From positions 1,069,001 through 1,133,000 of the forward strand of contig CANXME010000897.1 in NCBI GenBank assembly GCA_948144175.1: a stretch of 64,000 bases of DNA. The letters are read 5' to 3'. Below the pieces are notes generated by a model, which saw nothing but the letters and a program-made list of their open reading frames with translations, did not search any database and was not told the DNA's origin. The stretch is from Closterium sp. NIES-65. Its lineage: Eukaryota > Streptophyta > Zygnematophyceae > Desmidiales > Closteriaceae. Position 1 is the stretch's first letter. The number at the start of each line of letters is the position of its first letter. Below are positions 1-11,222 of the stretch, piece by piece. Both the position numbers and the translations under genes were made by a program.

Positions 1-13
1 AGACACCTGGTTC

Positions 14-871
14 TTGGACAGTTGCTGCGGACAACACATGTGTTCCTCCGTGCGCTTCGTTCAACGTGAGCACCGACTCCAGCGAGAAGTAGTCATTACG
101 GTCGCCAACAATCAGAACCTGCGCACACGGAGACAAGGGGTGGTACAGCTTCAGTCACGAGAAACAAACGTTATACTCAACATGTCAAAAGTACTTATCG
201 CGGAGGGACTAGGCTACAACTTACTGAGTGTTAGCCAGTTGATGGCGAAAGGGATACACTTGGAAGCCGACAGCACCACCCAAGAGTTCAAGTTGTACCA
301 CGGGAAGGGTGGTCTCTACATCGGAAAGGCGGTGTTGAAAAATAATGTCTTCGTCCTCGACTTCGTTCCCGACCTGGGCACTGCCGACAGCGACGCTATC
401 GTCAACTTCGCCGATTGGACGCATCCGCCGGATCTCGATCCCGACTTCAGCCCGGGAGGTTTCTAGTACTCACACACCATTCCTGAAGCAGAACGAACAC
501 GAGCATTAGCAACCATTCGACAATCGGCAGCAGCAGAGACAACATCGGCAGCAGCAGAGATAACATCGGCAGCAGCAGAGATAACATCGGCAGCAGCAGA
601 GACAACATCGGCAGCAGCAGAGACAACATCGACAGCAGCAGAAACATCACCTACAGCAGCAGGACCAACTACACCAGTCATCGTCGAAGAAGAAACACCA
701 ACACTCGCACAGCAGCTAAACCCGACTCAACGAGAAGTCCACAGGAGCGCCAACCTAGTCGCCAGCTTCTACTCCAACTCCGACACTTATCGACGTTCAC
801 CCGGACATCGCGCCTCTGAAGAAACCTGGCACGCAAGATTGGGACATCCAAGCAACACAGCATCAAAATAA
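14..871 (+). pseudogene. Copia protease and GAG-pre-integrase region of element P (broken)
   Basis: One frame can be followed from 14 to a TAA at 869-871, with an in-frame TAG at 464-466. The start looks like the aspartic protease active-site region (TWFLDSCCGQHM), but the usual D-S-G triad reads D-S-C. Residues such as GYNLLSVSQL and FKLYHGKGGLYIGK are typical of the protease to pre-integrase stretch. A Ser/Ala/Glu/Thr linker encoded by a 21-bp repeat follows, then the pre-integrase motif WHARLGHPSN near 828-857. The integrase lies in another frame, so an indel sits between about 870 and 1020. The protein cannot be made as annotated. Confidence 0.75.
526..651 (+). repeat. 21-bp tandem repeat in the element P linker
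   Basis: About six copies of a 21-bp unit (GGCAGCAGCAGAGAYAACATC) lie head to tail. The period is a multiple of three, so each copy adds a seven-residue SAAAETT-like block to the polyprotein. Confidence 0.85.
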
Positions 872-999
872 CACGATACGAGCAGGAGTTCTCGACAAAG
901 ATTCCCTACTACTACCCGAGAGCAGAGAACTTCAAAGGGCAAGAGGGACTTGCCTTACATGCCCTGAAGCTGACTTACCTCATCGACCGTTCGCTTCAC

Positions 1000-3737
1000 A
1001 TCACAACCCGAGCGCACCAGCGTACGCACCACTCAAAAAAGTATACAGCGACATCCTCTTCAACCGAGAGCCAGGACAAGTGACCTACAACTACACCATC
1101 ACCTTCATCGACGCCGCCACCCGATATGTCTGGCACCTAAATCTACCAAGCCGCGACATGGCTCTCGCAGCTTTCGTCGCCTGGCTACCGGTAGCAGAGA
1201 GGGAATCGGGAGCAAAGCTAAAAAGCTTCCAATCAGACGGAGGAGGAGAGTATACCTCTCAGCACTTCAAGCAGTACCTGGCGGAAAGGGGGATCAAGCA
1301 AATCCTCTCCCTTCCCTACGCCCATCAGCAGCAAGGCGTTGCAGAACGAATGAATAGGACTCTGCAGAACAGCATGCGCAAACTGTTGCGTGGCATGCGG
1401 CTACCCAACCACCAGTGGCCTGCAGCAATGGACCACGCTGTCATGCTGCACAACTTGCTTTCATCGTCGTCACTCCCGAACAACGCGTCACCACATCTGC
1501 TGTGGACAGGGAAGCAGGGCAGCACAAAAATGTTACGAGTTTTTGGGTGCATGGTACAGTACCGACCCCCAAAAGCACGCGCGGGAAGATTTTCACAACG
1601 GGCACAGTGGGGACTACACCTCGGCATCGAGAAAAATTACAACGCATGGAAAATCTTCGACGTCCACTCAAAGGAAACAGTGGCAGCACGTGATGTGATC
1701 TTCTACGAAAGACTCACCCTTCAGACGTACCTCGCCAACTTGCACGAGAATCAGGACCCCACAGGTGGCTTTCGTGGTGACCAAGCCTTCGCCTCAGCAG
1801 CGGACGAAGCAGACTGGGATGAACAGAACGTTGACAACGCATCGGAGGAAGCCGGACCTCTTCCGTTCTGCTCCGTCGACGTGCCCATGGACGAAGAAAA
1901 TCCTCGCGAAAGTAACAACGCCGAAGTCTTCTATCACTTCGCCGATACTAGTTACGTAACACCTGCAACAGTCAACACCAACGAAGCAGAAAGGATAGGA
2001 CCAAATTTCATACCCGACCCAGAAGCGGGAGACGAAGCAGCCTATCCCGAGGACACAACACTCCCCCGCTACTCACACACCGGACTGCAAATCCTCGGCC
2101 TCGTCACCGCCGTCCATGGCTCTCCTCTTCCTAAAGAGCCTACGACGGTTCAACAGGCTCTGGGGGGGGAACACAGAGAGAAATGGCGTGAAGCCATGGA
2201 CAGAGAATTAAAAGCACTGGAGGAACGCAACACCTGGAAGGTCGTTCCCGCAAGCGTGGCAAGGAACAAGACCATTCTCACAGGGAAGTGGGTCTTCCGC
2301 ATCAAAACGAAAGCAGATGGCACAATCGAGAAGTTCAAGGCACGATGGGTCGTGCGGGGATTCGACCAGGAGCAAGGGCGAGACTTCACCGAGACATTCG
2401 CCCTAGTTAGTCGACATACCTCACTCGGCATTCTTCTCGCCGTCGCCGCCATGAAGAAGAAGAAACTGCGACAAATTGATGTCGCCAACGCCTTCCTCTA
2501 CGCACCTGTCGACGCCGACATTTTCGTCGAACTCCCTCACGGTACCCACGGGGAACCCAACCAGGTCTGCCAGCTACTAAAGTCCCTCTACGGAATCAAG
2601 CAGGCCCCACGGCTGTGGCAACAGCACCTGCACACCCGCCTCATCCGCATCGGATTCCGCCAACTGCCCCATGACCACGGCATGTACCGACTCACTAAAA
2701 GCACCGACTACATCCTACTCATCGTCTACGTCGACGATCTCCTCTACATCGGCTCCACTGACGACGTCACCAACTGGTTCGAAGGGGAGCTGCGGAAAGA
2801 TCTCATGCTCACCGTTTCCTCTACCGTCACGCAGTACCTCGGGCTCAACATCCGCGAAGAAGAAAACGCAATCTATCTAAGCGCCGAGAAATACGCGGAC
2901 ACGATCGCCAAACGCTTCTCGCTCACCCCTACCTCTATCGCCACGCCATACCGCTACACGGCAGGAAACGACCAAGGAAACTCTACTCTACTAAAAACCG
3001 CCGGAATACGCGACTACCAACGAAAACTGGGTTGTCTACTCTTCGCAGCCGTCACCTGTCGCCCAGACTTGTCCTACTCCGCTAGCCAGCTCGCTACCTA
3101 CCTCAAGAGACCTGAAGAAGATCACATGGCAGAGCTCGATCGCGCACTGCACTACCTCGTGAGCACGCCGACGATCGGCCTGACTTACTACAAGAACGAA
3201 TCTGCGTCAACGAAGCTAATCGGCTATGTCGATGCCGACCATGCCGGCGATCCAGACAACAGGCGCTCTCGCACCGGCTACGTCTATCGTCTCGAGCCTA
3301 TCAGACCTATCTCGTGGCAGTCGAGTAAGCAGGAACTAATCGCACTCTCCTGAGCTGAAGCAGAATATATCGCCCTCTGCTCAGCCACCAAGGAAGGACT
3401 CTACCTTCGCGAACTGCTGGAAGAAGCAAAGCTAGCCGAGTTACCCAGCTTCACCCTGCACTGCGACAACCAATCTGCAATTCGCATCGCCAACAAAAAC
3501 GGATTCGCGAACATAACGAAGCATATCGCTCTACGATACTTCTTCGTGAAAGACGAGATCGAGAAAGGAAGACTCGAGTTATCCTACTGTCCCACGTCCG
3601 AGATGGCAGCCGACTATTTGACCAAGAAGCTCGGAAAACAGAAGTTCGAGTACTGCATGCTGCTGTCTGGACAAAGCCACGTCACCATCAGCGACACTCC
3701 AGAAGCGAAGGGGAGTGTTGGGAACAATAAGTCTTAA
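1000..3737 (+). pseudogene. Copia integrase, reverse transcriptase and RNase H of element P (one stop)
   Basis: The frame is open from about 1000 to a TGA at 3351-3353, then continues in frame to 3737. Integrase core acidic residues are visible in TFIDAATRYVW, QSDGGGEYTS and GVAERMNRT. The linker is short and acidic. Reverse transcriptase begins near KWVFRIKTKADG, has the QIDVANAFL motif and the catalytic LLIVYVDDLLYIGS box. RNase H has YVDADHAGD, then SSKQELIALS, where TGA replaces a codon just before AEAEYIAL, then CDNQSAIRIANK and KHIALRYFFVKD. Apart from the stop this stretch is well preserved, so decay may be fairly recent. Confidence 0.9.
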
Positions 3738-3823
3738 AAGCGCCTCTGTCGTGTCGAAACACAGTACTCAAAGCAAAGCAGTCAGAATCGAAGCATCGCG
3801 AGTCAACCCTCGGAGGTTGGGAG
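3716..3823 (+). repeat. 3' LTR of element P, first part
   Basis: The LTR starts with TGTTGGGAACAATAAG directly after the purine run. It is cut after 108 bp by element A. The last five bases, GGGAG (3819-3823), are repeated at 11218-11222. The matching end of this LTR is CCCAACA at 11544-11550, so the joined LTR (about 436 bp) has perfect 7-bp terminal inverted repeats. Confidence 0.9.
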
Positions 3824-3955
3824 TGTGAAAACAAGTGAACAGGAGCGAGAATGACTAAGGAAAGATTGGGTACAAATACAACCCTAGAAAGCTGTACCCC
3901 ATATGTGCTACCCCACTATAGCCTACAAACATGCATCAGCTATAATACTCTGACA
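3824..3955 (-). repeat. 3' LTR of element A
   Basis: 132 bp, TG...CA ends. On the element's sense strand it follows the purine-rich 3' tract ending TATGGGGGTG. It differs from the 5' LTR only at GC versus AT near 3845. Confidence 0.93.
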
Positions 3956-3957
3956 CA

Positions 3958-3978
3958 CCCCCATAGGCTAAGTGGGGG
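3958..3978 (-). promoter_or_regulatory. Polypurine tract of element A within a hairpin
   Basis: CCCCCA (3958-3963) and TGGGGG (3973-3978) form a 6-bp stem with a 9-base loop. On the sense strand the G run nearest the LTR is the likely plus-strand primer tract. The same arrangement occurs next to every surviving 3' LTR of this superfamily in the window (B, C, D1, F, and in changed form N). Confidence 0.7.
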
Positions 3979-4166
3979 AGAACAAGGGGTCACAAGACCA
4001 GTCAAGCAAAGCAAAGCAAAGCAAGCTCAGGGTGGATCACAAAGTCACCACACAGTCCGAGCACAAGAGCAGGGCCAGAGGCCAGTTCACATGCAGGAGT
4101 ACAGACATATATATAAAACTAGACAAGCAAGAGCAGGTATATATATATGTCACAGTACAAGTGAAG

Positions 4167-7100
4167 TCAAGACGAGAGCAAGTGAGGCAAGACAGGTACA
4201 AGACCCAGCTGGGTGCAAAAGCGCTGATGGTCACAAGGCGCGAGTGCCTTGGTGAACACATCAGCAGTGTTGGCCTCAGAGGCCACGTACGCAAGTCGCA
4301 ACTGACCACGCTGCTGCAGCTCACGAGCAAGGAAGTAGCGAAGAGCAATGTGCTTCGTTCTGTGCTCCAAGCGCTGCTCTCGACACAAGGCCAGCATGGC
4401 CTTGTTGTCTACGTACAGCACTGGAGGAGAACGAGGCGGCTCTCCAAGGTCAGTCAGCAGGTAGGTGAGCCAGCGAAGCTCCTGTGCAGCCATGGCCCCG
4501 GCGTAGATCTCAGCCTCACAACTGGAGCCGAGAACCGAAGACGAGCGAGTAGACCGCCACGAGACAGAGCCGGAACCAAGGCTGATGGTGTAACCCTGTG
4601 ACGACCGCTGCGTAGCCTGGTCGTCAGCCCAAGAAGCGTCCGCGTGGCCGGTAAGGACCACTGGACTCCGCCCTCCAAGCACTAGCCCCATGCCCGACGT
4701 ACTGCACAGGTAGCGCAATACCCTCTTCGCTGCAGCCATGTGCTCCGGTCTGTGTCTCCCAGGAGCAACATAGCGTGCAAGAATGCTCAGAGGGTATGCA
4801 AGGTCAGGTCGTGTGCAAGTCATCAGGTACATGAGGCAGCCAACAAGCTCTGCATACGGACCACTCGACTCTACGGACTCATCCGAAGGCAGAGCTAAGA
4901 GTGAGTGGCGAGTAGGCAGAGGAGTGGCCTGAGGCGAGGAGTACGGGAAGCCGAAGCGCTGAAGGACCTGCTGCACCATGTGTGACTGAGTCAAGGTAAT
5001 GGTGCGGCGTGCTCTGTCCCGAGTGATCTGCAAGCCAAGGTAGCTGCGCAGTTCACCCAGGTCTGTGCACGTGTGTCTCTTCAGCAGCTCGGACTTCACG
5101 TAGGCGAGTCCAGCAGTGTCCGCTGTGGCAAAGACCAAGTCGTCGACGTACACGAGGATGTAGAACGGCGGCAGGGAAGTGTCGGTGCGAAGAAACAGCG
5201 ACGGGTCAGCAGAAGAAGGAGCAAACCCAAGAGCCGCAAGCGTAGTCCTCAGTGTGTCGTGCCACTCACGCGGTGCCTGGCGGAGACCGTAGACTGGCCG
5301 TCGGAGGCTCCACTGGGTGCCAGGAGGGAAAGTCCCAGTGAAGCCAGGTGGACGGCGCAGCCAGATCTCCTCGTGCAGGCTACCCTGCAGGAACGCAGTG
5401 CTGAAGTCGAGAGAGTGAAGCTCGTAGTCGCGCTGAGCGGCTATGTGCAGCAGCACCCGAAGAGTGGTCATCTTTGGGGTGGGAGAGAAGGTCTGAAAGT
5501 AGTCAACTCCCTGCCGCTGACTGAAGCCACGAGCAACGTACCGCGCCTTGAAGACAGGTGGAGAGCCCGGCGGCCGCTTCACCCTGAAGATCCACATGCC
5601 ACTGACGATGTTCGCCCCAGGAGGGGGAACCGCGTCAACGTAGGTGCCTGTGGACTTCCAGGAAGCCATCTCTACATCCATAGCTGCCTGCCACTGAGAG
5701 GAGTAGGGACCCTCTACGGCCTCCGCGTAAGAACGCGGAGTCGGGATGTCTAGTGCATCCGGGTCTCCCTCAGGGGCAAGCAGTACAGACGCGAGATGAG
5801 GTGAAGCAGCCGCTAGACACTGTAACTCCTCCTGCCTGTCCTCTAGGACGTCCGTGCCAAGAGCACACTCACCCCCGACGGACGGAGGACAGACAGACGC
5901 AGACTCAGCAACAAGACTAGCAGCGTAGTCGAGACGACAGCGAGCAGCAAAGTCGACGAGCTCAGCGACTAGAGCAGACGCAGCAGTGGACTCAAAAGAG
6001 GGGTCAGTGACGACAGTAGCAAGCAGACGCGTGACAGTAGGACTGGCAGCACGAAGAGAGTCCGACTCAGGGTCGGCAAGCGCAGGAAGAGAGGACTCAG
6101 GAGGAGAAGGCAAAGAGGCACGCAGAGGAGCAGTGGACGGACGCAAAGACATCCGGTGCGTGCCAGGGACAGGAGGTGGACGCTGACGCGAACTGCGACC
6201 ACTAGCGCGAGCAGCACAAACAGGCGACGCGGGACGAGACGCAGGCTCACGACGCTCAGCAATACCTCCAGTAGGACCAGTGTAAGGAGAGGGAGCAGGC
6301 AGTGGAGAGGAAGGCTCCAGCAGGGACTGCGACTGGACAGGCGGTGGACCCTCTACTAGAGGAGAAAGACCAAGAACCTGCTGTAGGAGCGAAACGAAGT
6401 ACAGCCGAGGCCGCGCGGCAGCTCCAGACTCAGCAGGGACAGCACCACCACCCTCAGCGACAGCACCAGCGCCACCCACACCTCCAGCGGCAGGACCAAC
6501 AGCAGTAGGCTCAGCACCAACGCCCTCAGCAGCTCCAGCTCCAGGAGGACCCGCAGGTCCAGCAGCTCCGGGACCGGCAGCACCCGCACCCTCGACGGTC
6601 GAAGAAGCTCCAGCTCCAGCTCCAGCAGCACCTCCACACTCAGCAGCACGCCTCCAGCGGCGAGCGAACCACTCGCGCAGCTCCTGTGGAGAGAGGGGCT
6701 CCCGGTGAGACTCAGCAGCAGGAGAAACCCCAGGCTCAGCAGCTCCAGACGCAGCACCTCCAGGCTCAGCAGCTCCCAGCTCAGCACCCCCAGGCTCAGC
6801 AGCTCCCGACCCAGCACCCCCAGACCCAGCACCTCCGGGCACAGCACCCCCCGGCTCAGCACCCCCAGGCTCCGCACCCTCCGCAGTAGCACCCTCAGGC
6901 CCAGCACCCCCAGCAGTAGCACCCCCAGGCTCAGCACCCCCGCGCACAGCACCTCCAGAGTCAGCACCCCCAGGCTCAGCACCCGCAGCAGCACCAGAGT
7001 CACCAGTAACCTCGACCGGGTCAACGGCGTCTACCTGGGACACACCTGAGGGGGCAGGAACCTGAGGGGGGAGGGGGTCTACCGGGGGGGGAACCGGCAC

Positions 7101-10071
7101 AAGGAAGTCCGGGGGAGGGGGGAGGGAAGGAGTGCGGTAGGGGAAGAGACGGTAGAAGGGGACTGACTCGTCGAACGTGACGTCCTGGGAGGACAGAACA
7201 CGACGAGAGGAGGGGTGGTAAAACTGCCACCCTGGGGCGTCAGTGGGGAAGCCAAGGAAGACACAGGGAGCAGCACGAGGGGACAGCTTGTCCGCAGACA
7301 AGTCGCGGACAAACGCCCGAGATCCCCAGACACGGAACACAGACGCATCGCCAACCTTCCCCGTCCACAGCAAGGCTGGGGACATCGCAGGCCGAGAGAC
7401 CCGGGGGTGAAGGTTGAGCTGATGCGCCGCGTACCTCACCGCAAACGGCCACAGAAAATGGGGGGCAGCCGCATGCATCATGGACGTACGAGCGACATCC
7501 ATGACCATGCCAATGCGGCGCTCAGCAATCCCATTTTGCTGTGGTGAGTCCGGAAGCGTGAAGGTCTGGCGGATCCCCCGTGCACGACAGTAGTCCCGCA
7601 GAAGGCGAGAAGAGAACTCTCCGCCTCTGTCAGAGTGCAGACGCAGAACAGGAAAGTCCGAGCCGAAGCTCTTCCTGAGGTGGAGACGAGCCTCGCGGAT
7701 CCAGTCGATCAGCACCTTAGTGACCGCACCCTTGCTGCGCAAGGGGAGGACTGTGGTGTAACGCGAGTAGTCGTCAACCACCAACAGGAAGTAGCGCTCG
7801 TAACCCTGCCCACGGACGGGGGCTGGGCCCCACACATCCATGTGAAGCGTCTGCAGGGGAGCCTCTGTCGGGGGGAAGTGGGAGGAGTGGGGAGTAGCCC
7901 GGAGGCGACCCTCGACACAGGGGACAGAGGAAGGTCCTGGCCCGGAGGGGAGAGGAGGGAGAGACTGGGGAAGACCAGAGACAAGGACACGGGAAGCCAT
8001 GCTCCGAAGACGGGGCAAGGAGGGGTGGCCAAGACGGTGGTGCCACAGGAGAGTCTCGTGAGACAGGAGGCGACAAGAACAGGGGGCAGACTCAGGACCT
8101 GACCGGGACGCAGCAGCAAGCACCTGACCCGACGCAGCCACCTGACCAGACGCAGGGACAGGAGGAGACTCAACGGTCAGGGTGTAGAGACTCGACCCCG
8201 GCCGACGCGAGAACGTGGCCAGGTGTCGGCCTGTGCGTGCCTCCGTGCAGTGGGTCACCCGCTGACTAGCAGGAGTGAACTGGTGAACCCCCACATCCTG
8301 CAGGTCCGCTCCACTCACCAAGTTCGTAGAGAACGAGGGAAGGTACAGACCCGACAGGGTGCCCGAAGGGGCAGCCGGACACGGGAGGACAGTGGAGAAG
8401 TGAGACAGGACAGGACCCCCAGAGGGGTCAGCAAGGGAGACCGCAACCGGCCGGCCTAGCGGCGTAAGGGTAGTGCGGTCTCGAAAGAAGGAGCGAGAAG
8501 CTCCGGAGTCAAGTGTGAAAGTGAGGGAGGACGAGGACGACGCAGTACCTGAGAGCGCAGTCTCACCAGTACCTGAGAGTACAGACGCACTGGCACCTAG
8601 AGCAGCAGCCTCACAAGCACCTAGCGCAGCAGTACCAATGCCCGGGTCGGGCTGGAAACAACGGTAACCCTCATTCTCCTCACTATAATCCACAACATGC
8701 ATAGCAGCAAGGATAGCATCAAAATCAAGATCAAAGATCGCTACACCAGCCCTGAGAAGCTCATCCCAGCGAGGGATCTCACTGGCCCCAGGGAACTGCT
8801 GACGCCAAGCGTCCGTCAGGCGGCCAAAGCAGCGCTGGGTGGCGTGGGCACCCCCACACTGCTCGCCCGCGCGGTCGCCGGAACGAAGAATGTAGGTGCA
8901 GGGACCAGTACCCCCACCCCTCTGACGCCCAGCGTACCACTCACGAAGCTGCTGAGGCGGAGGGATGTCCCGCGAGCGCTGCTGCTGCTGCCGCTGCGAG
9001 CGCTGGCCACCACCACCGCCGCTACGCTGCTGGGTACCACCTCGACCAGCTCCACCTCCTCCACCACCACCGCCTCCTCCGCTGCCGCCTCCACCGCCTC
9101 CACCTCCGCCGCCTCCACCTCCGCCGCTGCCTCCACCACCACCGCTGGCACCACCACCACCGTCTCCGCCGCTGCTGCCACCCCCACCACCACCCCCGCC
9201 ACTAGTCCCGCCGCCACCCCCACTCCCTCCGCCGCCACCGCCGCCACCGCCACCGCCCCCTCCAGCTCCACCCGCGCCCTTGCCCCCCTTGCCCTTGCTG
9301 GAGCGACGTCTCCCACTAGGGGCAGACGCCGCGCCGACCGACTCAAGACCAAGCAGGTCGGCAGCAGCAGCAGAGGCAACAGAGGGCAGCAAGGGGGAAG
9401 GAGAGCACCCCTCAAAGATGGGGGTGCGAGGGTCACCACGAGAAGCACCTACAGCGACTATGCTCTTCTCCGCTGCGAGGAGGGCCTTCTCGAGGAGGTC
9501 GACGGTGAGGGTGGTGGGACAGACTGCGAGAAAGTGGTCCCTGACGACGCGAAGGGAGTCAGGGAGGCGCGCGACTACGTAGTAGAGAGCGATGTACATG
9601 GGGGGGGGGGTTCTTAGCGCAGAACTCAGCAGGAAGGGCGGCGCGGTAGCGAGTGTCACTAGTGCGGAGGTGCGTAATGAGGTCAGCGACAGTGGGAAAG
9701 GCAGAGAGGTCAGGAAAGAGGTAGGGAAGCATGAGACGGCTCAGTGCAGCAGTGGCAGGGGAGGAGTAGCGCGCAACTACAGCGTCGTACAAGGTCTGAG
9801 CACTCTTGTACTGACTAAAGTGCGCACGCTCAGAGGTAGGGAGGTGGCGACGCACAGCAAGACGTGCAGCAGCATCGCGGGTGGCCCACTTAGAGCGGAC
9901 AGTGGGATCAGCATCAGCAGCAGGAGCAGGAGAGGCGCCAGAGGTGAGGTCAAAGAGAGAAAGATCGTCAGCCCTGTCGCACTGTAAGAACAGCTGCAGG
10001 TCATCTAACCAGACCTCAAAATCAATGGCGCGACCCTCAGCGTCAAAAGCTAGGACACTAGGGGTAGCCAT
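4167..10071 (-). pseudogene. Copia Gag-Pol polyprotein of element A (single frameshift)
   Basis: The start is taken as the ATG at 10071 (MATPSVLAFDAEGRAIDF), shared with element B. Order on the - strand: copia-type Gag N-domain; poly-Gly tract (about 9030-9290); a module PPPQQLREWYAGR; a Cys/His finger; protease FTLDSGASRSFF; pre-integrase HHRLGHPSL with downstream CVPC; integrase with DDYSRYT, HSDRGGEFSS and GIAERR; a long Gly/Ala/Glu/Pro linker; reverse transcriptase with YVDDLVFA; RNase H with HADASWADD, SCEAEIYAG and YVDNKAMLAL; stop at 4167. An 11-G run at 9600-9610, against 10 in B, shifts the frame within Gag. From 9659 to 4167 the frame is fully open (1830 codons). Confidence 0.92.
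9036..9280 (-). repeat. Poly-glycine coding tract in element A gag
   Basis: A GGC/GGT/GGA-rich stretch encodes roughly 80 residues that are almost all Gly with scattered Ser. The opposite strand reads as poly-Pro or poly-Thr/Ala in long open frames, which are shadows. B has an equivalent at about 33513-33755. Confidence 0.85.
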
Positions 10072-10132
10072 GGCGACGACAGCGACGCAGTGCAAGCAGT
10101 AGGGAAAGAGCTCGCAGTGACAATGGGACTGT

Positions 10133-10138
10133 GCTCAC
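10133..10138 (-). promoter_or_regulatory. Possible 5' splice site at leader/gag boundary of element A
   Basis: On the sense strand the sequence reads CCTG|GTGAGC directly after the minisatellite leader. The same GTGAGC occurs at the equivalent place in B (34609-34614), C (48047-48052) and E (62414-62419), although the gag sequence that follows differs. Splicing is inferred only. Confidence 0.35.
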
Positions 10139-10145
10139 CAGGCAG

Positions 10146-10985
10146 GGCAGGTCGTGCAGCTATGCAGAAAGGCGGCTCAGCGACCGGGCGGCTCGGGTGC
10201 ACAGCGGCTCGGCTCCCGGGCAGCTCGGCGGCTGGGCGGCTCGGGCGCAGGGCGGCTCGGCTCCAGGGCGGCTCGGCTGTAGGGCGGCTCGGGTGCAGGG
10301 CGGCTCGGCTCCCGGGCGGCTCGGCAGCAGGGCGGCTCGGGTCCCGGGGGGTTCGGCTGCTGGGGCGGCTCTGCTGCTGGGGCGGCTCGGCCGGGAGATG
10401 CAGGGGCGGGGCCGTCAGGTGCAGCGGCGGGTCGACCGGTGCAGCGGCGGGCCGGCAGGTGCAGTGGCGGGGCCGTAGGGTGCAGCGGCGGGCCGACCAG
10501 GTGGGGCGGCGGGCCGTAGGGTGCAGCGGCGGGCCGTGGGGTGCAGCGGCGGGCCGGCAGGTGCAGCGGCGGGGCCGTCAGGTGAAGCGGCGGGCCGCTG
10601 GGTGCAGCGGCGGGCCGGCAGGTGCAGCGGCGGGCCGGCAGGTGCAGCGGCGGGCCGGCAGGTGCAGCGGCGGGCCGGCAGGTGCAGCGGCGGGGCCGTC
10701 AGGTGAGGCGGCGGGCCGTAGGGTGCAGCGGCGGGCCGTAGGGTGCAGCGGCGGAGCCGGCGGTGGGGCCGCGTCAGGGGAGGCGGCGGGGCCGCGTCAA
10801 GTAGGCGGCGGGGCCGCGACGAAGGGGGGGCGGCAGGGCCGCGTCAGAGCCGGCGGAGCGGGGCCGCGTCAGTGGAGGCGGCGGGGCCGCCTCAAGCAGG
10901 CGGCGGGGCCGTGACGAAGCTGGCGGCGGGGCCGCGATCAGGAGGGGTGGTGGGGCCGCGTCTGAGAGACAGCGGGGCCGCGAGG
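10146..10985 (-). repeat. Minisatellite 5' leader of element A
   Basis: Two families of GC-rich units fill the leader: ~16-20-bp units around GGGCGGCTCGG, and a 20-bp unit GGTGCAGCGGCGGGCCGGCA, perfect in a run near 10600-10690. More diverged GGCGGGGCCGCG units follow to about 10985. Long open frames here on the + strand are Gly/Arg/Ala shadows and not genes. Confidence 0.85.
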
Positions 10986-10990
10986 GAAAG

Positions 10991-11073
10991 GCGACCCGAG
11001 GGGTCGCTAAAAAAAAGGCGCGCCTCGGGGCGCGCTTCGGTGGGCCCTAAAAAAACGGTCCTAAGGAAGGACC
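10991..11073 (-). promoter_or_regulatory. Three hairpins next to the primer site of element A
   Basis: GCGACCC/GGGTCGC (10991-11007), GCGCGC/GCGCGC (11018-11035) and GGTCC/GGACC (11057-11073) are inverted repeats separated by A runs (U runs in the sense RNA) and lie just downstream of the primer site. B and C keep the same block. A packaging or dimerisation role is inferred by position. Confidence 0.5.
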
Positions 11074-11085
11074 CGCTCTATACCA

Positions 11086-11217
11086 TGTGAAAACAAGTGA
11101 ACAGGAATGAGAATGACTAAGGAAAGATTGGGTACAAATACAACCCTAGAAAGCTGTACCCCATATGTGCTACCCCACTATAGCCTACAAACATGCATCA
11201 GCTATAATACTCTGACA
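11086..11217 (-). repeat. 5' LTR of element A
   Basis: 132 bp, matching 3824-3955. The primer-binding site TGGTATAGAGCGGG, resembling the tRNA-iMet type with one base missing, abuts it at 11085-11072. Target duplication GGGAG follows at 11218-11222. Confidence 0.93.
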
Positions 11218-11222
11218 GGGAG

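Larger units (their letters stand above)
1..3823 (+). mobile_element. Element P: degenerate Ty1/copia retrotransposon, 3' part
   Basis: The order protease, GAG-pre-integrase, integrase, reverse transcriptase, RNase H is that of Ty1/copia. The 5' LTR and gag lie before the window. Coding ends at 3737, a purine run (GAAGCGAAGGGGAG) ends at 3715, and the 3' LTR starts at 3716. The LTR resumes after nested element A, at 11223-11550. Several stops and a frame change show the copy is dead. Its proteins are only distantly similar to those of the other copia copies here, so it is a separate lineage. Confidence 0.9.
3824..11217 (-). mobile_element. Element A: complete Ty1/copia retrotransposon nested in the LTR of P
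   Basis: Two 132-bp LTRs (3824-3955 and 11086-11217) differ at two adjacent positions by eye. They bracket a 7.4-kb element flanked by the target duplication GGGAG (3819-3823, 11218-11222). Read on the - strand the order is 5' LTR, primer site TGGTATAGAGCGGG (11085-11072), three hairpins, a minisatellite leader, gag-pol, a polypurine tract in a hairpin, and the 3' LTR. The only coding lesion seen is a one-base expansion of a G run in gag, so this copy is nearly intact. Confidence 0.95.

Noticed and set aside
3972..4601. 209-codon + strand frame repeated at 28508, 42560 and 55822
   Set aside because: Antisense to the copia RNase H end and 3' region; repeats only because the element does.
5073..5753. 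226-codon + strand frame repeated at 56923 and in part elsewhere
   Set aside because: Antisense to reverse transcriptase coding.
8697..9617. Long + strand open frames rich in Thr/Ala or poly-Pro (also at 33321-34463)
   Set aside because: They are antisense to the poly-Gly part of copia gag and arise from its biased codons; both copies share them only because the element is repeated.
10090..10914. 274-codon + strand frame of Gly/Arg/Ala repeats (and similar at 34566-35201, 48055-48687)
   Set aside because: Produced by the GC-rich minisatellite leader in the direction opposite to the element; no domain and composition follows the repeat.
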